A stretch of 64,000 bases of DNA. Origin: JAFGRU01 sp963665915 (lineage in GTDB: Bacteria > Desulfobacterota > Desulfuromonadia > Desulfuromonadales > JAAYDE01). Positions 9,018 to 18,715 of the stretch are shown one piece after another. Position 1 is the first letter of the stretch. Each line of letters starts with the position of its first letter. Made by a program: the position numbers and the translations under genes. The stretch covers positions 620,001 through 684,000 of the forward strand of contig CAXXSG010000002.1 of assembly GCA_963665915.2 (NCBI GenBank), read 5' to 3'. Under the pieces are notes generated by a model, which did not search any database, had not been told where the DNA came from, and saw nothing but the letters and a program-made list of their open reading frames with translations.

Positions 9018-9210
9018 GGGGGTACTCCTGCTGTTTTTTAGATATTCAGTTAGCCGGGGAAAAGGCCAATTCCATTGGAATGGTAAAATAAGGTCTCAGG
9101 ATATCCGTAAATCTCTTGGAAAATCAAGCTATGGATATTGGTACCTCGTGCGTTTACCATGGCCCTCTTTTTTTGGTCAAATAACTTGCACCCACCTATA
9201 TTACTCTTAG

Positions 9211-9308
9211 TTGTTTGGTGAAAGAGGTGTTTGTTATAATAAATACATGAAACCTATTGATGTTTAGGTGGTTTCAAACTTTTGGCAAGTTGGATGCTTT
9301 AATATAAT
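9211..9308 (+). promoter_or_regulatory. Candidate promoters for copA
   Basis: Two sigma70-like pairs lie in the 328-base gap: TTGTTT (9211-9216) with TATAAT (9235-9240), spacer 18, and TTGGCA (9282-9287) with TATAAT (9303-9308), spacer 15. The short spacer of the second would need help. I see no convincing CueR or CopY operator. The remainder of the gap is AT-rich and empty. Confidence 0.4.
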
Positions 9309-9345
9309 GTCTTTTGGCATGAAAAAAGACGGATGAGGTGTTTTT

Positions 9346-11814
9346 ATGGCCACTGAAAAACAAATAACTCTTCCGGTACTGGGGATGAGTTGTGCCAGTT
9401 GTGCCGCCTCGGTTGAGCTTTATATAAAAAAGGTCACAGGGATTAAAGACGCTGCCGTCAATTTGAGCACCGAGAAAGCAACCGTAACTTACGATCCTTC
9501 CGTGGCAACACTCCGGGGTATCGTTGACCGCATTGCCGAAGCAGGCTTCCAAATACCGGTCGTCACTCTGGAGCTGCCCATTACCGGGATGAGTTGCGCC
9601 AACTGTGCGAAAACCATCGAGCGCACTCTCAATCAAAAAGTTCAGGGTGTTGTCGAAGCCGTGGTCAACTTTGCCAGCGAAAAAGCGACCGTCCGGTACG
9701 TACCCGGCACAGTCACCCGGGACGACATGGTGGCTGCCGTCGCGGGGGCCGGCTACCGGGTGGTGCAGGTTGATTCGGAAGAAGAGCTGGTTGATGCCGA
9801 AAAAGCGGCTCGCGAGCGGGAAATCCACCAACAAACCCGCAGGTTATTGGTTGGCGTTGGTTTTACCCTGCCTCTCTTTCTGCTCAGCATGGGCCGTGAT
9901 TTTGGCCTGGTTGGGCCCTGGGCTCACGCTCCCTGGGTCAACGGTCTCTTCTGGCTGTTGGCGACGCCGGTTCAATTCTATACCGGTTGGGACTATTACG
10001 TGGGAGGCTGGAAGAGCCTGCGCAACAAGTCGGCCAATATGGACGTGCTGGTGGCACTCGGTTCTTCGGTGGCATACTTTTACTCGATTGTAATCAGTGT
10101 AGGTCTTCTGGGTGGGCACGTCTATTTTGAAACCTCGGCTGCTATTATCACCCTGATCAAAGTGGGGAAATTGCTTGAAGTCCGTGCCAAAGGCAAAACC
10201 AGCGAGGCCATTAAAGCCTTGATGGGACTGCAGGCAAAAATCGCCCGAGTTGAACGTGCTGGAGCAGAGATGGACATCCCCGCCAACCAGGTGAAAATGG
10301 GGGATATTGTCATCGTCCGTCCCGGAGAGAAAATTCCCGTGGATGGGGTAGTCATTGACGGCCAATCCGCTGTTGATGAGGCATTATTGACAGGCGAAAG
10401 CCTGCCGGTTGACAAGAAAACAGGCGATGAAGTTATTGGGGCTACCCTCAACAAAGAGGGACGGCTTAAAGTTGAAGCAACCAGAGTGGGTAAGGAAACA
10501 GCCCTGGCCCAGATCGTACGGCTGGTGGAAGAAGCCCAGGGCTCCAAGGCTCCTATCCAGGCTCTGGCAGACCGGATTGCGGCCGTTTTCGTTCCGGCCG
10601 TTATTATTATTGCCGGGGTCACCTTTGTTGTCTGGCTGACCGCAGGGGCAGGTTTCACCGCCGCTCTGATCCGGATGATCGCCGTTCTGGTGATTGCCTG
10701 CCCCTGTGCACTCGGGTTGGCCACCCCTACGGCCATTGTAGTGGGAATGGGCAAGGGAGCAGCCCAGGGTATTCTCTTTAAGAACAGTGCTTCTCTGGAA
10801 CGAGCTCACGCGTTGCAGGCGATTGTGCTGGATAAAACCGGTACCATCACCAAAGGCGAACCAGCCGTTATCGACCTGGTTATTGCGGACAGCTTTCTGC
10901 AAGCCGGGATCAGCGATCCGAAATCCGCAATCCTCCAGTTGGCCGCTTCTGTCGAGCGCGGTTCGGAACATCCGCTGGGCGAAGCGATCGTCCGGGCGGC
11001 AGAGGAACTGAGATTGAAGCTGAGCGAACCGGCCGGCTTTCAGTCCATTGCCGGCCACGGTGTCGTCGCAGAGGTTGACGGGACCAGGGTATTGCTGGGC
11101 AGTTTGTTCTTTATGAAGCGAGAAAATGTATTGCTCAACGGGTTGGAAGCAAAGGCCGGGCAACTCGAAAAAGAGGCCAAAACAGCCATGTGGATGGCAG
11201 TTGACGGCCGCGCTTCCGCGCTGATCGGCATTGCCGATACCCTCAAAGAGAGTTCGAAAGAAGCCATAGCCGCCCTCAAAGCCATGGGCCTGGAAGTGGT
11301 CATGATGACCGGTGACAATCAGGCCACGGCCCGAGCCATTGCCGTTGAGGTCGGGGTTGACCGTGTACTGGCAGAGGTATTGCCCGGCGACAAGGCTGCC
11401 AACGTGGCTGAACTGCAAAACGAGAGTCTGGTTGTAGCAATGGTCGGTGACGGCATAAACGATGCTCCGGCCCTGGCTCAGGCCGATGTGGGAATTGCCA
11501 TCGGCACCGGAGCCGATGTCGCCATGGAAGCCGCCGGGATTACCCTGACCAGTGGCGATTTGCGAGGTGTGGCCAAATCCATTCGCCTGAGCCGGGCGAC
11601 CATGCGGACCATCAAACAAAACCTGTTCTGGGCCTTTGCCTATAATATAATCCTTATTCCGGTGGCAGCCGGGGCGCTGGCTGTTTTCCCGGGTATAACG
11701 ATCTGGTTGCGCGAGCTGCACCCTATCGCGGCGGCATTTGCAATGGCGTTCAGCTCGGTGACGGTTGTCGCCAACAGCTTGCGGCTTCGCAGGGCCAATA
11801 TATATGCAAACTGA
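9346..11814 (+). CDS. copA: Copper(I)-exporting P-type ATPase
   Basis: An 822-residue P1B-type ATPase that pumps Cu(I) across the inner membrane. Two N-terminal heavy-metal domains carry GMSCASC (13-19) and GMSCANC (81-87). Eight membrane helices include the ion-binding CPC at 452-454. The phosphorylated Asp is in DKTGT (496), the dehydratase-like TGES loop is near 350, and GDGIND is at 701-706. CPC plus CXXC metal domains indicates monovalent copper or silver rather than zinc. GAGGTG precedes the ATG. No copper chaperone or CueR-type regulator is visible nearby. Confidence 0.97.
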   Translation: MATEKQITLPVLGMSCASCAASVELYIKKVTGIKDAAVNLSTEKATVTYDPSVATLRGIVDRIAEAGFQIPVVTLELPITGMSCANCAKTIERTLNQKVQGVVEAVVNFASEKATVRYVPGTVTRDDMVAAVAGAGYRVVQVDSEEELVDAEKAAREREIHQQTRRLLVGVGFTLPLFLLSMGRDFGLVGPWAHAPWVNGLFWLLATPVQFYTGWDYYVGGWKSLRNKSANMDVLVALGSSVAYFYSIVISVGLLGGHVYFETSAAIITLIKVGKLLEVRAKGKTSEAIKALMGLQAKIARVERAGAEMDIPANQVKMGDIVIVRPGEKIPVDGVVIDGQSAVDEALLTGESLPVDKKTGDEVIGATLNKEGRLKVEATRVGKETALAQIVRLVEEAQGSKAPIQALADRIAAVFVPAVIIIAGVTFVVWLTAGAGFTAALIRMIAVLVIACPCALGLATPTAIVVGMGKGAAQGILFKNSASLERAHALQAIVLDKTGTITKGEPAVIDLVIADSFLQAGISDPKSAILQLAASVERGSEHPLGEAIVRAAEELRLKLSEPAGFQSIAGHGVVAEVDGTRVLLGSLFFMKRENVLLNGLEAKAGQLEKEAKTAMWMAVDGRASALIGIADTLKESSKEAIAALKAMGLEVVMMTGDNQATARAIAVEVGVDRVLAEVLPGDKAANVAELQNESLVVAMVGDGINDAPALAQADVGIAIGTGADVAMEAAGITLTSGDLRGVAKSIRLSRATMRTIKQNLFWAFAYNIILIPVAAGALAVFPGITIWLRELHPIAAAFAMAFSSVTVVANSLRLRRANIYAN

Positions 11815-11883
11815 CACAAGCGTTGGCTACCAGGGACGGGTTAGTTCAGAAAATATCTGGACAGACCTTGAATCCTGATGGTT

Positions 11884-12344
11884 TCATTCCTGCCAAGAGT
11901 GTTATGGCAGGTATGGTTTTTTCAGTATTTCCAGGCTGACGGGTTTTACGAGTGGCGGAAAAAAGGCGGATAAAGCAGGGATTTCATATCCACAGGGAGG
12001 ATGGGCTACCCTTAGCCCTGGCGGGTTTGTGGAAACGTTGGGATGATCCGAAACAGGCGGAGAAGGTTATAGAATCCTTCACCATCATCACAACAAAAGT
12101 CAATGATCAGGTTCAATCGATTCATGAGCGCATGCCGGTGATCCTGGAGCCTCGGCCGTTCGACCTCTGGCTCGACCCCGACTGTAGAAATTACCGGGAA
12201 CTTCAGAATATGCTTCAGCCTTTTAACGGCGGACTTCCCATCCATTTGGTCGGGGATTATGTTAACAGGGTTGGGAGCAAAGGGCCTGAATGCTTGGCGT
12301 CGGTCGAAGGAGAGGCCTCTCTTTTTGAGGATATTGAGGACTGA
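11884..12344 (+). pseudogene. Broken SRAP (YedK/HMCES-like) protein gene
   Basis: Bases 11952-12344 encode the C-terminal part of a SRAP protein: LPLALAGLWKRW, ESFTIITTKVN, the active-site-type IHERMPVIL, and PFDLWLDP. The catalytic Cys2 end is missing. Just upstream, in another frame, ADGFYEWRKKGG (part of the same family) can be read, then a stop; further upstream FIPAKSVMAG resembles the preceding family segment in yet another frame. At least two frameshifts separate these pieces. SRAP proteins crosslink to abasic sites in single-stranded DNA; this copy is very probably dead. Confidence 0.8.
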
Positions 12345-12368
12345 CAAGTATCTGCTTAGTGTCGGTTC

Positions 12369-12704
12369 TCAGAAAATGATGTCCGCCAACTTGCTGTGAC
12401 TTAATTTCAATTTTTCGATAGCCTCATCGTAACGGCGGATTTTGCGAACTGCCCGGAGGACGAGATAGCTGCCTAAAACGGCCAGAATGAGACAGGCGAG
12501 CATCAAGGGGAGGAAAAGATGGAGCACGTTAACCACCTGGTAATATTGCGAGGTGGCGATGAGGAAGCTGACCACGGTAAGGGGAAGGGCGAAAATCGCG
12601 ATTCCCGTGCGCAATGAGGCCAGCGAGGTTCGTTTTTCCGCCAGCAGAAGCTGGACTTCGTTCATGATAATAGAATCAGATTTCTCAGTGCTTTCGGAGG
12701 TCAT
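12369..12704 (-). CDS. DUF202/YidH-like small membrane protein
   Basis: 111 residues with two membrane helices (about 34-55 and 62-85). The segment LLLAEKRTSLASLRTGIAIFALPL before the first helix resembles the AEERT.LAWLRTG signature of DUF202 proteins. The C-terminal 25 residues form a charged helix. Family function is unknown. Convergent with the SRAP remnant. Confidence 0.65.
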   Translation of the reverse strand: MTSESTEKSDSIIMNEVQLLLAEKRTSLASLRTGIAIFALPLTVVSFLIATSQYYQVVNVLHLFLPLMLACLILAVLGSYLVLRAVRKIRRYDEAIEKLKLSHSKLADIIF

Positions 12705-12780
12705 TTTTTTCTTTCCATCAGGTTAGGCGTTCTGAGTAATTGTTTGATAAAGCAACAGGAGATTGTTTCAGCAATTGTCA

Positions 12781-12915
12781 CTATTCATGTTGCTGGCTGA
12801 TGGCCTCGCACCGCCCATTCTAAGTGCCGCATGAACCCATCTGTGGAGCTTGACTGGCGCCATCCGGGTGGTAGATGCCCTGTCCATGGTCGCTGCGAAT
12901 CCATTGTGCTGAACA
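12781..12915. repeat. Dispersed ~135-base repeat, copy 1
   Basis: This intergenic segment next to the hutG 3' end aligns with 16830-16960 (between hutH and hutU). The shared core includes GCCGCATGAACCCATC, and flanking blocks such as CTATTCA, CGCCATCC and TCCATGG are in the same order. Read on the minus strand both copies contain DGFMR-X-LE-X-AVR-X-H. No transposase or known repeat family recognised. Confidence 0.75.
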
Positions 12916-12986
12916 GTTAGCAGCGATCAAATACTATAGCAATCATTTTTGATGGAAACATTCTGATAAGCACTTTTCCCTGAAAA

Positions 12987-13952
12987 TTAAAAACCTTCAG
13001 ACCTCACACGGAGAATCAAGTCAAGGGTTTCGGTCAAAAGATCGAGAGTCAGGGGGAATGAGTCAGGGATGGAACTCGGAGTTGCCCGGTCTTTAATAAG
13101 CTCTACCCAACTTTTCTTCCGTGAACTTGCCTCGACCAGATCGACACCAGCAAGATGGCTATCTTCTGAAACCCCCTGGACTAATTTCAACCAAACTTCC
13201 CTGCTCAGTCCTTCTTCCGCCGGCGCGCTGACGCCGGGAGCATCTCCGGCATTGACCGTGTCGAGATCGAGGCTGAGGTAGACGCCGTCTGTTCCCTCAC
13301 CGGCGGTTCGGACGGCCCCGCGGATTATGGAAGAGATATTTTCCAGGGTGCATCCCCTGTCCTCAAAAACGGTCATTCCGTTGTCCAGGGCGAATTGCGC
13401 CATATCCATGAACAGGGACGAAGCGCTGGTGTGGACGCCGATGACCACCATGTGGCGGCCATCAATCCTGATCTGCTCGTCTTCAATGATGCGGCGGAAG
13501 GCGTTGCCGCTGCTGATCAGCCCCGAGACTCCGGCATGCGATTCCAACGGGCGCAGGTCGAGGTGGGCATCGAGGTAGATCAGTCCAAACCTTTTTTCCG
13601 GAAAGGCGCGGCACAGTCCCTGGACAAGAGGATAAGTGATGGAGTGGTCGCCGCCGATGGCGATGGGGAAATGACCCTGACGGCAGATGGTATCCATTTC
13701 CTCGGAGATAACCTTATGGGCTTCCTGGGTCAGGGTGTTGTCCCGCTGAACTGCAATCGGATCATTGCAGGCTTCCTGAGTGACCACGATCTGATAAGGG
13801 GCAAGATTCAGCATCTTTTTATCAATGTTAAAATTCCCGAGCCTTTTGAAGAGGGCTGGCGGCGCATCCGCTGCACCTGTGACCCCCCGTTCCATACGCT
13901 GCATCATGTGGATACCGTTGTCAAAAGGGATACCAATAAGAAATGGTTTCAT
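12987..13952 (-). CDS. hutG: Formimidoylglutamase / ureohydrolase family, histidine degradation
   Basis: 321 residues of the arginase/agmatinase fold. Binuclear manganese ligands are visible in GGDHS (about 127), DAHLDLRP (about 150) and SLDLDTVNAGDAPG (about 242). Position as last gene of the hut cluster points to hydrolysis of N-formimino-glutamate to glutamate plus formamide. Its start overlaps the hutI stop by four bases (ATGA), so the two are translationally coupled. Agmatinase is the sequence-level alternative; context decides for HutG. Confidence 0.9.
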   Translation of the reverse strand: MKPFLIGIPFDNGIHMMQRMERGVTGAADAPPALFKRLGNFNIDKKMLNLAPYQIVVTQEACNDPIAVQRDNTLTQEAHKVISEEMDTICRQGHFPIAIGGDHSITYPLVQGLCRAFPEKRFGLIYLDAHLDLRPLESHAGVSGLISSGNAFRRIIEDEQIRIDGRHMVVIGVHTSASSLFMDMAQFALDNGMTVFEDRGCTLENISSIIRGAVRTAGEGTDGVYLSLDLDTVNAGDAPGVSAPAEEGLSREVWLKLVQGVSEDSHLAGVDLVEASSRKKSWVELIKDRATPSSIPDSFPLTLDLLTETLDLILRVRSEGF

Positions 13953-15214
13953 ACGAACAACCCTTTCTTGATAACTTTCTCAACCAGGTTCCCCCCGAAT
14001 TGATAGGCCAGATGTCGGTAGTCCGAGCATTTGAGAATAAGCATGTCCGCCTGTTTTCCGGGTTCGAGGGAACCGATCCGCTCTTCCAGGCCAATGGCGC
14101 AAGCGGCATTGAGGGTGGCGGCGGTAAGCGCTTCATCCGGCAGCAGTCCCTGATAGCGGCAGGCGATGGCCATGATTAGCTGCATGGAAGGGCAGGGCGC
14201 GCTGCCGGGATTGATGTCCGTGGCTAGGGCCAGGGCGCAACCGGCATCAACCATGGCCCTGGCCGGTGCATAATGTGTGGACCCGAAGTTCAGATTGACG
14301 GCCGGAAGGATCACGCCGATAGTGTTTGAAGCGGCCAGCAGCTGATGATCGTCAGGACTGGTCACATCGAGATGATCGATCGAGACCGCGCCCAGTTCCA
14401 CTCCCAGTCCCACCCCTCCAAGGCTGGTAAACTCATCAGCATGGATTTTTGCGCGCAGACCCAGATTAAGCCCTTCTTTCAGCACCCGGCGGGACTGGTT
14501 TTTGTTAAAGGCCTTCTGTTCACAAAAGACATCGTTAAAGAGCGGAACGCCTCTGCCAGCGAAAGCTGATTCCTGGTGCCATTGCTTGGCCCGAGGCAGC
14601 ATTTCCTCGATCACCAGGTTCAGGTAGCCTTCTGCATCGTCGGAATATTCCGGCGGAAGGGCGTGCGCTCCCAAAAAAGTGGGAACGAGGTCCATCGGCT
14701 GTTTCTTCTGGAGCTCCTCGATTGCCGCCAGCATACGCAGTTCTGCAGCGGTTTCCAGACCATATCCGGTTTTGATTTCGGCTGTGGTCGTGCCGAGCCT
14801 CAGCATGGCCTCTAGACGTGGTAGGGTTTCTTCGACCAGCCTCTCGGCAGAAGATGCCCTGACCGCCTCCATGGTGGAAACAATCCCGCCTCCGGCTGCC
14901 ATGATCTTGAGATAACTTTCACCAAGAAGGCGGCGCTCGAATTCATCCACCCGGTCGCCTGCCCAGACCGCATGAGTGTGGGGGTCCACCAGGCCGGGTA
15001 TCACGGTCCGGCCGGAAACATTGAACATTTCCAAGGGTTTATACCTGGCGATGAGTTCCGGGGTGAGCCCAACTTCCACAATTCGGCCGTCAGCAACGGC
15101 AACGGCGCCATCCTCAGTAATTTCGACTTCGCCCATTCTCTTGCCGTGCTTGGGACCGGTTCCTGAACAGGTCACTATCTGGGCGGCATGGCAGAGCAAG
15201 AGATCAATTTTCAT
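13949..15214 (-). CDS. hutI: Imidazolonepropionase
   Basis: 421 residues, amidohydrolase superfamily. It opens imidazolone-5-propionate to N-formimino-glutamate. Metal ligand motif VDPHTHAVWAGDR near 76, IKTGYGLE near 145, further ligands in FLGAHALP and KIHADE, and the ATDINPGSAPCPSM segment characteristic of HutI near 325. ATG start with a purine-rich stretch before it. The 42-base gap to hutH and the overlap with hutG mark one operon. Confidence 0.97.
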   Translation of the reverse strand: MKIDLLLCHAAQIVTCSGTGPKHGKRMGEVEITEDGAVAVADGRIVEVGLTPELIARYKPLEMFNVSGRTVIPGLVDPHTHAVWAGDRVDEFERRLLGESYLKIMAAGGGIVSTMEAVRASSAERLVEETLPRLEAMLRLGTTTAEIKTGYGLETAAELRMLAAIEELQKKQPMDLVPTFLGAHALPPEYSDDAEGYLNLVIEEMLPRAKQWHQESAFAGRGVPLFNDVFCEQKAFNKNQSRRVLKEGLNLGLRAKIHADEFTSLGGVGLGVELGAVSIDHLDVTSPDDHQLLAASNTIGVILPAVNLNFGSTHYAPARAMVDAGCALALATDINPGSAPCPSMQLIMAIACRYQGLLPDEALTAATLNAACAIGLEERIGSLEPGKQADMLILKCSDYRHLAYQFGGNLVEKVIKKGLFV

Positions 15215-15256
15215 CTGGCCCCCTTTTTATGTTGAACCCGGATTCTTCAAACCGGA

Positions 15257-16819
15257 TTAAAATCGCTCTTTTTCATCAAAGGCCGCTTCGACCGCTTGTT
15301 TGATCGTTCCTTCGGCTACCAGCCTGCGAATTTTTTCGATAGGCTGGGCCAAGGGAACGTCCTTCTCCAGAAAAGGGACTTCCTGCCGGATCCATTCATA
15401 AGCAATCGCGGTTCCCTTGCCGAGGCCACGATCTTCGGCTGTCAATTTCTGGCAACGGAAGTCGACCCCTTGTGCGGCGGAAAGGAGCTCGATGGCGACA
15501 ATGGTTTCCGCGTTGGTCAGGACATTTTCCAGATGAAGAACGGAAGTCGCCCCCATGCTGACATGATCTTCAGTGTTGGCACTTGAAGGGATGGTATCGG
15601 CACTTGCCGGGTGGGCCAGAATCTTGTTTTCCGCAGTCAATGCCGCGGCGGAATACTGGGCGATCATGAAGCCGCTTTCCAGGCCTCCGTGCGGCGTGAG
15701 AAACATCGGCAGCACCTGGCCATTGCTGTCGGCATCCATGAGGCGGGCAATGCGGCGTTCGCTCATGTTGCCGAGGTCGGTCACGGCGAGCTTGAGATAA
15801 TCTGTAGCCAGGGCGATCGGCTCGCCGTGAAAGTTTCCCGCGGAGATGATCTCTACTTCGTCTTGCTCGTCAATGAAGATCAGTGGATTATCATTGACAG
15901 AGTTCAGTTCGATATCAATAACCCAGCGGGCATATGCGATGGCATCGCGGACGGCGCCGTGAACCTGGGGGACACAGCGCAAGGTGTAGGGGTCCTGAAC
16001 ATTTCGGGGATCATTTCGCTGTACCAGGTGACTCCCGGCGAGAAGTTTTCTCAAGAAAGCGGCGCAGTCGATCTGGCGGGGATGGGGCCGGACCGCGTGA
16101 ACCCGCTCATCAAAGGCCTGATCCGTACCGTGGAGAGCTTCCAGGCTCAGGCAGGCGGCGATTTCAGCGGTGTGGGCCAGATCAACGGCCCTTCTCACGA
16201 GCAAGGCTCCGAGCCCGACCATCAGAGTCGTTCCGTTGGTCAAGGCCAGCCCTTCCTTGGCTTCAAGAACCAGGGGGATGAGTCCGGCCTGCTGTAAAGC
16301 CTTTCCGCCGTCGAGAAGCTCACCGTGGAGATGGGCCTTTCCCTCCCCGACCAGGATCAGGGCGAGATGGGCGAGGGGGGCCAGGTCGCCGCTGGCGCCG
16401 AGGCTCCCTTTGGATGGGATTTGCGGGTGGATGCCTGCGTTAAGCAGTTCAACCAAAAGTTGAACCAGCAGCGGACGCACGCCTGAATACCCTGCGGCCA
16501 GGGTATTGGCCCTGACCAGCAGCATGGCTCGAACCGTACGTTCTTCCAGGTCTTTACCGACCCCGCAGGCGTGGCTGCGGACCAGGTTGAGCTGCAGTTG
16601 GCGCACATCCTCCGGTGCAATCAGGCGGTCCTTGAAACGTCCGAATCCGGTGGTGATACCATAGGCAATCTCACCCCGCTCTACCAGCATTTCAACCGCC
16701 CGACGGGAACACTCCATGGCTGGAACGGCCTCCGGGGCGAGTGCTACTGAGCGGCCCTCGGCAACAGCCACGACATCGTCAATTTTAAGATTCTTCCCAT
16801 CAATAATTAATGGTTTCAT
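15257..16819 (-). CDS. hutH: Histidine ammonia-lyase
   Basis: 520 residues. It deaminates histidine to urocanate using a self-formed MIO group from Ala142-Ser143-Gly144, seen here in GSLGASGDLAPLAH. Other family blocks: YGITTGFG near 53, RSHACGVG near 81, QDPYTLRC-type segment VQDPYTLRCVPQVHG near 300. The start at 16819 (MKPLIIDGK) gives the standard length; the frame continues upstream to 16912 but that part lies in the dispersed repeat. The ribosome site is weak, odd for an operon gene, and the repeat lies directly upstream. Confidence 0.97.
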   Translation of the reverse strand: MKPLIIDGKNLKIDDVVAVAEGRSVALAPEAVPAMECSRRAVEMLVERGEIAYGITTGFGRFKDRLIAPEDVRQLQLNLVRSHACGVGKDLEERTVRAMLLVRANTLAAGYSGVRPLLVQLLVELLNAGIHPQIPSKGSLGASGDLAPLAHLALILVGEGKAHLHGELLDGGKALQQAGLIPLVLEAKEGLALTNGTTLMVGLGALLVRRAVDLAHTAEIAACLSLEALHGTDQAFDERVHAVRPHPRQIDCAAFLRKLLAGSHLVQRNDPRNVQDPYTLRCVPQVHGAVRDAIAYARWVIDIELNSVNDNPLIFIDEQDEVEIISAGNFHGEPIALATDYLKLAVTDLGNMSERRIARLMDADSNGQVLPMFLTPHGGLESGFMIAQYSAAALTAENKILAHPASADTIPSSANTEDHVSMGATSVLHLENVLTNAETIVAIELLSAAQGVDFRCQKLTAEDRGLGKGTAIAYEWIRQEVPFLEKDVPLAQPIEKIRRLVAEGTIKQAVEAAFDEKERF

Positions 16820-16829
16820 GTTTTTGTTG

Positions 16830-16960
16830 CTATTCACCCTGTTGGTTAGTGGCTTCGCACAGCGCATTCCAAGGGCCGCATGAACCCATCCATGGGGTTT
16901 ATCGCCATCCAAGCGCTGGATATTCTTTCCATGGAAGTTGCAAAATCATTGTGCAGAACG
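16830..16960. repeat. Dispersed ~135-base repeat, copy 2
   Basis: The partner of 12781-12915, located in the hutH-hutU spacer. Core GCCGCATGAACCCATC at 16866-16882 region. On the minus strand it reads MDGFMRPLECAVRSH then a stop, where copy 1 reads TDGFMRHLEWAVRGH. The two copies bracket hutH-hutI-hutG. Confidence 0.75.
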
Positions 16961-16967
16961 ATTTTAT

Positions 16968-18623
16968 TTAATTCCTTTTCAGCATGGGGATGGAAAGACC
17001 CTGTTCCCGTGCAACATCTACCGCTTTGGTGTAGCCCGCATCGGCGTGGCGGGCGATCCCCAAGCCCGGGTCTATGGTGAGGACTCGTTGGAGACGACGG
17101 GCCGCTGCTGTCGTACCGTCGGCGACAATAACCTGTCCGGCATGCAGAGAATAGCCGATTCCGACTCCTCCGCCATGGTGGAAGCTGACCCAGGTGGCTC
17201 CACCGGCGACATTGGCCATGGCATTGAGGAGTGGCCAGTCGGCAATGGCATCGGAGCCGTCCAGCATCCCTTCGGTTTCCCGGTTGGGGCTGGCAACGGA
17301 ACCACAGTCGAGATGGTCCCGGCCGATGACGATGGGGGCCTTGACCTTTCCGCTTGCGACCAGTTCGTTGAATTTCAGTCCTGCTCTGGCTCTTTCGCCA
17401 TAACCGAGCCAGCAAATTCGGGCTGGAAGGCCTTGAAAACGGATTTCCTTTTGAGCCATGTTGATCCAGCGGCACAGGTGGTCATCCTCGGGGAAGAGTT
17501 CAAGGATCGCCCGGTCTGTCTCGAAGATGTCTTCAGGGTCGCCGGAGAGGGCCACCCAGCGGAAGGGTCCTTTCCCTTCGCAGAAGAGGGGACGAATATA
17601 GGCCGGGACAAATCCGGGATAGTTGAAGGCTTCCGGCACGCCGTGGTCGAAAGCACGCTGGCGTAGATTGTTGCCGTAGTCGAAAACCACCACACCTTTT
17701 TCCCGCCATTCCAACAGCGCACGGACGTGGATTTTAATGGAGTCAAAGACCTGTTCAAGGTAGGTCGCTTCATCCTCTTTTCGCAAATTTTCCGCCTCCT
17801 GAACCGTCAGACCGGCGGGGATATAACCGTAGAGCGGATCGTGGGCCGCCGTCTGGTCGGTTACCACGTCCGGCATCAGCCCTCTCTCCACCAGTTCCGG
17901 AGCCACGTCGGCGACGTTGGCCCGGAGAGCGACGGAAAGAGGTTTGCCCGCACTTTTGGCTTTCTGAACCCAGGCGAGAGCCTCCTCAAGGTTTTCCGTG
18001 GCCCGCATCACCTGGCTCATCTTTTGCCGTCGTTCCACGCGCCAGGGGTCGACTTCCACGAAAAGTCCGACCCCTTCATTCATGGTTACCGCCAGCGGTT
18101 GGGCGCCCCCCATTTCGCCCAGTCCGGCAGAAAAGACCAGTTTGCCTTTCAGGGTTCCCCATCCCTCCTTGCGGGCCAGTGAACCGAACGTTTCATAGGT
18201 TCCCTGGAGAATCCCCTGCGTTCCGATGTATATCCAACTCCCAGCCGTCATCTGGCCGTACATGATGAGGCCTTCCCTCTCCCATTTTTCGAAGTTTTCC
18301 TGGGTGGCCCAGGCAGGGACGATATTGGTGTTGGCGATCAGAACCCGTGGGGCGTCTTCATGGGTTTTGAAGACAGCCACCGGTTTGCCCGACTGCACCA
18401 GCAGGGTTTCGTCGGGCTCCAGCTTGCGCAGGGCTTCCAGGGTCGCGTCAAGACACTCCCAGTTGCGGGCCGCTTTGCCGCGTCCTCCGTAGACGATCAG
18501 ATTGTCCGGATCAAAGGCCACATCCGGATCGAGGTTGTTCTGAAGCATGCGGTAGGGCGCTTCGATCAGCCAGTTTTTGCAGTGCAGGGTTGAGCCGGTA
18601 GGAGCCTGAAGCGTTCGTTTCAT
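16968..18623 (-). CDS. hutU: Urocanate hydratase
   Basis: 551 residues, full-length HutU, which adds water to urocanate using tightly bound NAD+. Family blocks: NLIVYGGRGKAARNW near 43, MTAGSWIYIGTQGILQGTYETF near 126, the NAD-binding GLGEMGGAQPLAV near 165, and GRDHLDCGSVASP near 433, which contains the catalytic cysteine. First gene of the minus-strand hut cluster, preceded by GGGAGATC ribosome site. No HutC-type repressor gene is found nearby. Confidence 0.97.
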   Translation of the reverse strand: MKRTLQAPTGSTLHCKNWLIEAPYRMLQNNLDPDVAFDPDNLIVYGGRGKAARNWECLDATLEALRKLEPDETLLVQSGKPVAVFKTHEDAPRVLIANTNIVPAWATQENFEKWEREGLIMYGQMTAGSWIYIGTQGILQGTYETFGSLARKEGWGTLKGKLVFSAGLGEMGGAQPLAVTMNEGVGLFVEVDPWRVERRQKMSQVMRATENLEEALAWVQKAKSAGKPLSVALRANVADVAPELVERGLMPDVVTDQTAAHDPLYGYIPAGLTVQEAENLRKEDEATYLEQVFDSIKIHVRALLEWREKGVVVFDYGNNLRQRAFDHGVPEAFNYPGFVPAYIRPLFCEGKGPFRWVALSGDPEDIFETDRAILELFPEDDHLCRWINMAQKEIRFQGLPARICWLGYGERARAGLKFNELVASGKVKAPIVIGRDHLDCGSVASPNRETEGMLDGSDAIADWPLLNAMANVAGGATWVSFHHGGGVGIGYSLHAGQVIVADGTTAAARRLQRVLTIDPGLGIARHADAGYTKAVDVAREQGLSIPMLKRN

Positions 18624-18687
18624 AGTGATCTCCCGGCTAAGAATTATTTGGTTGCGCAGCTGTAAAATTGATAGATTTATATCTTAC

Positions 18688-18715
18688 TGATTATCTCAAA
18701 GCAGGTTTTTGTCAA
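18688..18715 (-). promoter_or_regulatory. Candidate promoter of the hut operon
   Basis: On the minus strand a consensus -35 box TTGACA (18715-18710) is followed after 16 bases by TAATCA. It lies about 65 bases before the hutU start and is the only strong -35 in the gap. Confidence 0.45.

Noticed and set aside
10384..11817. 477-codon frame antisense to copA
   Set aside because: It exactly shadows conserved ATPase motifs on the other strand and has no family resemblance.
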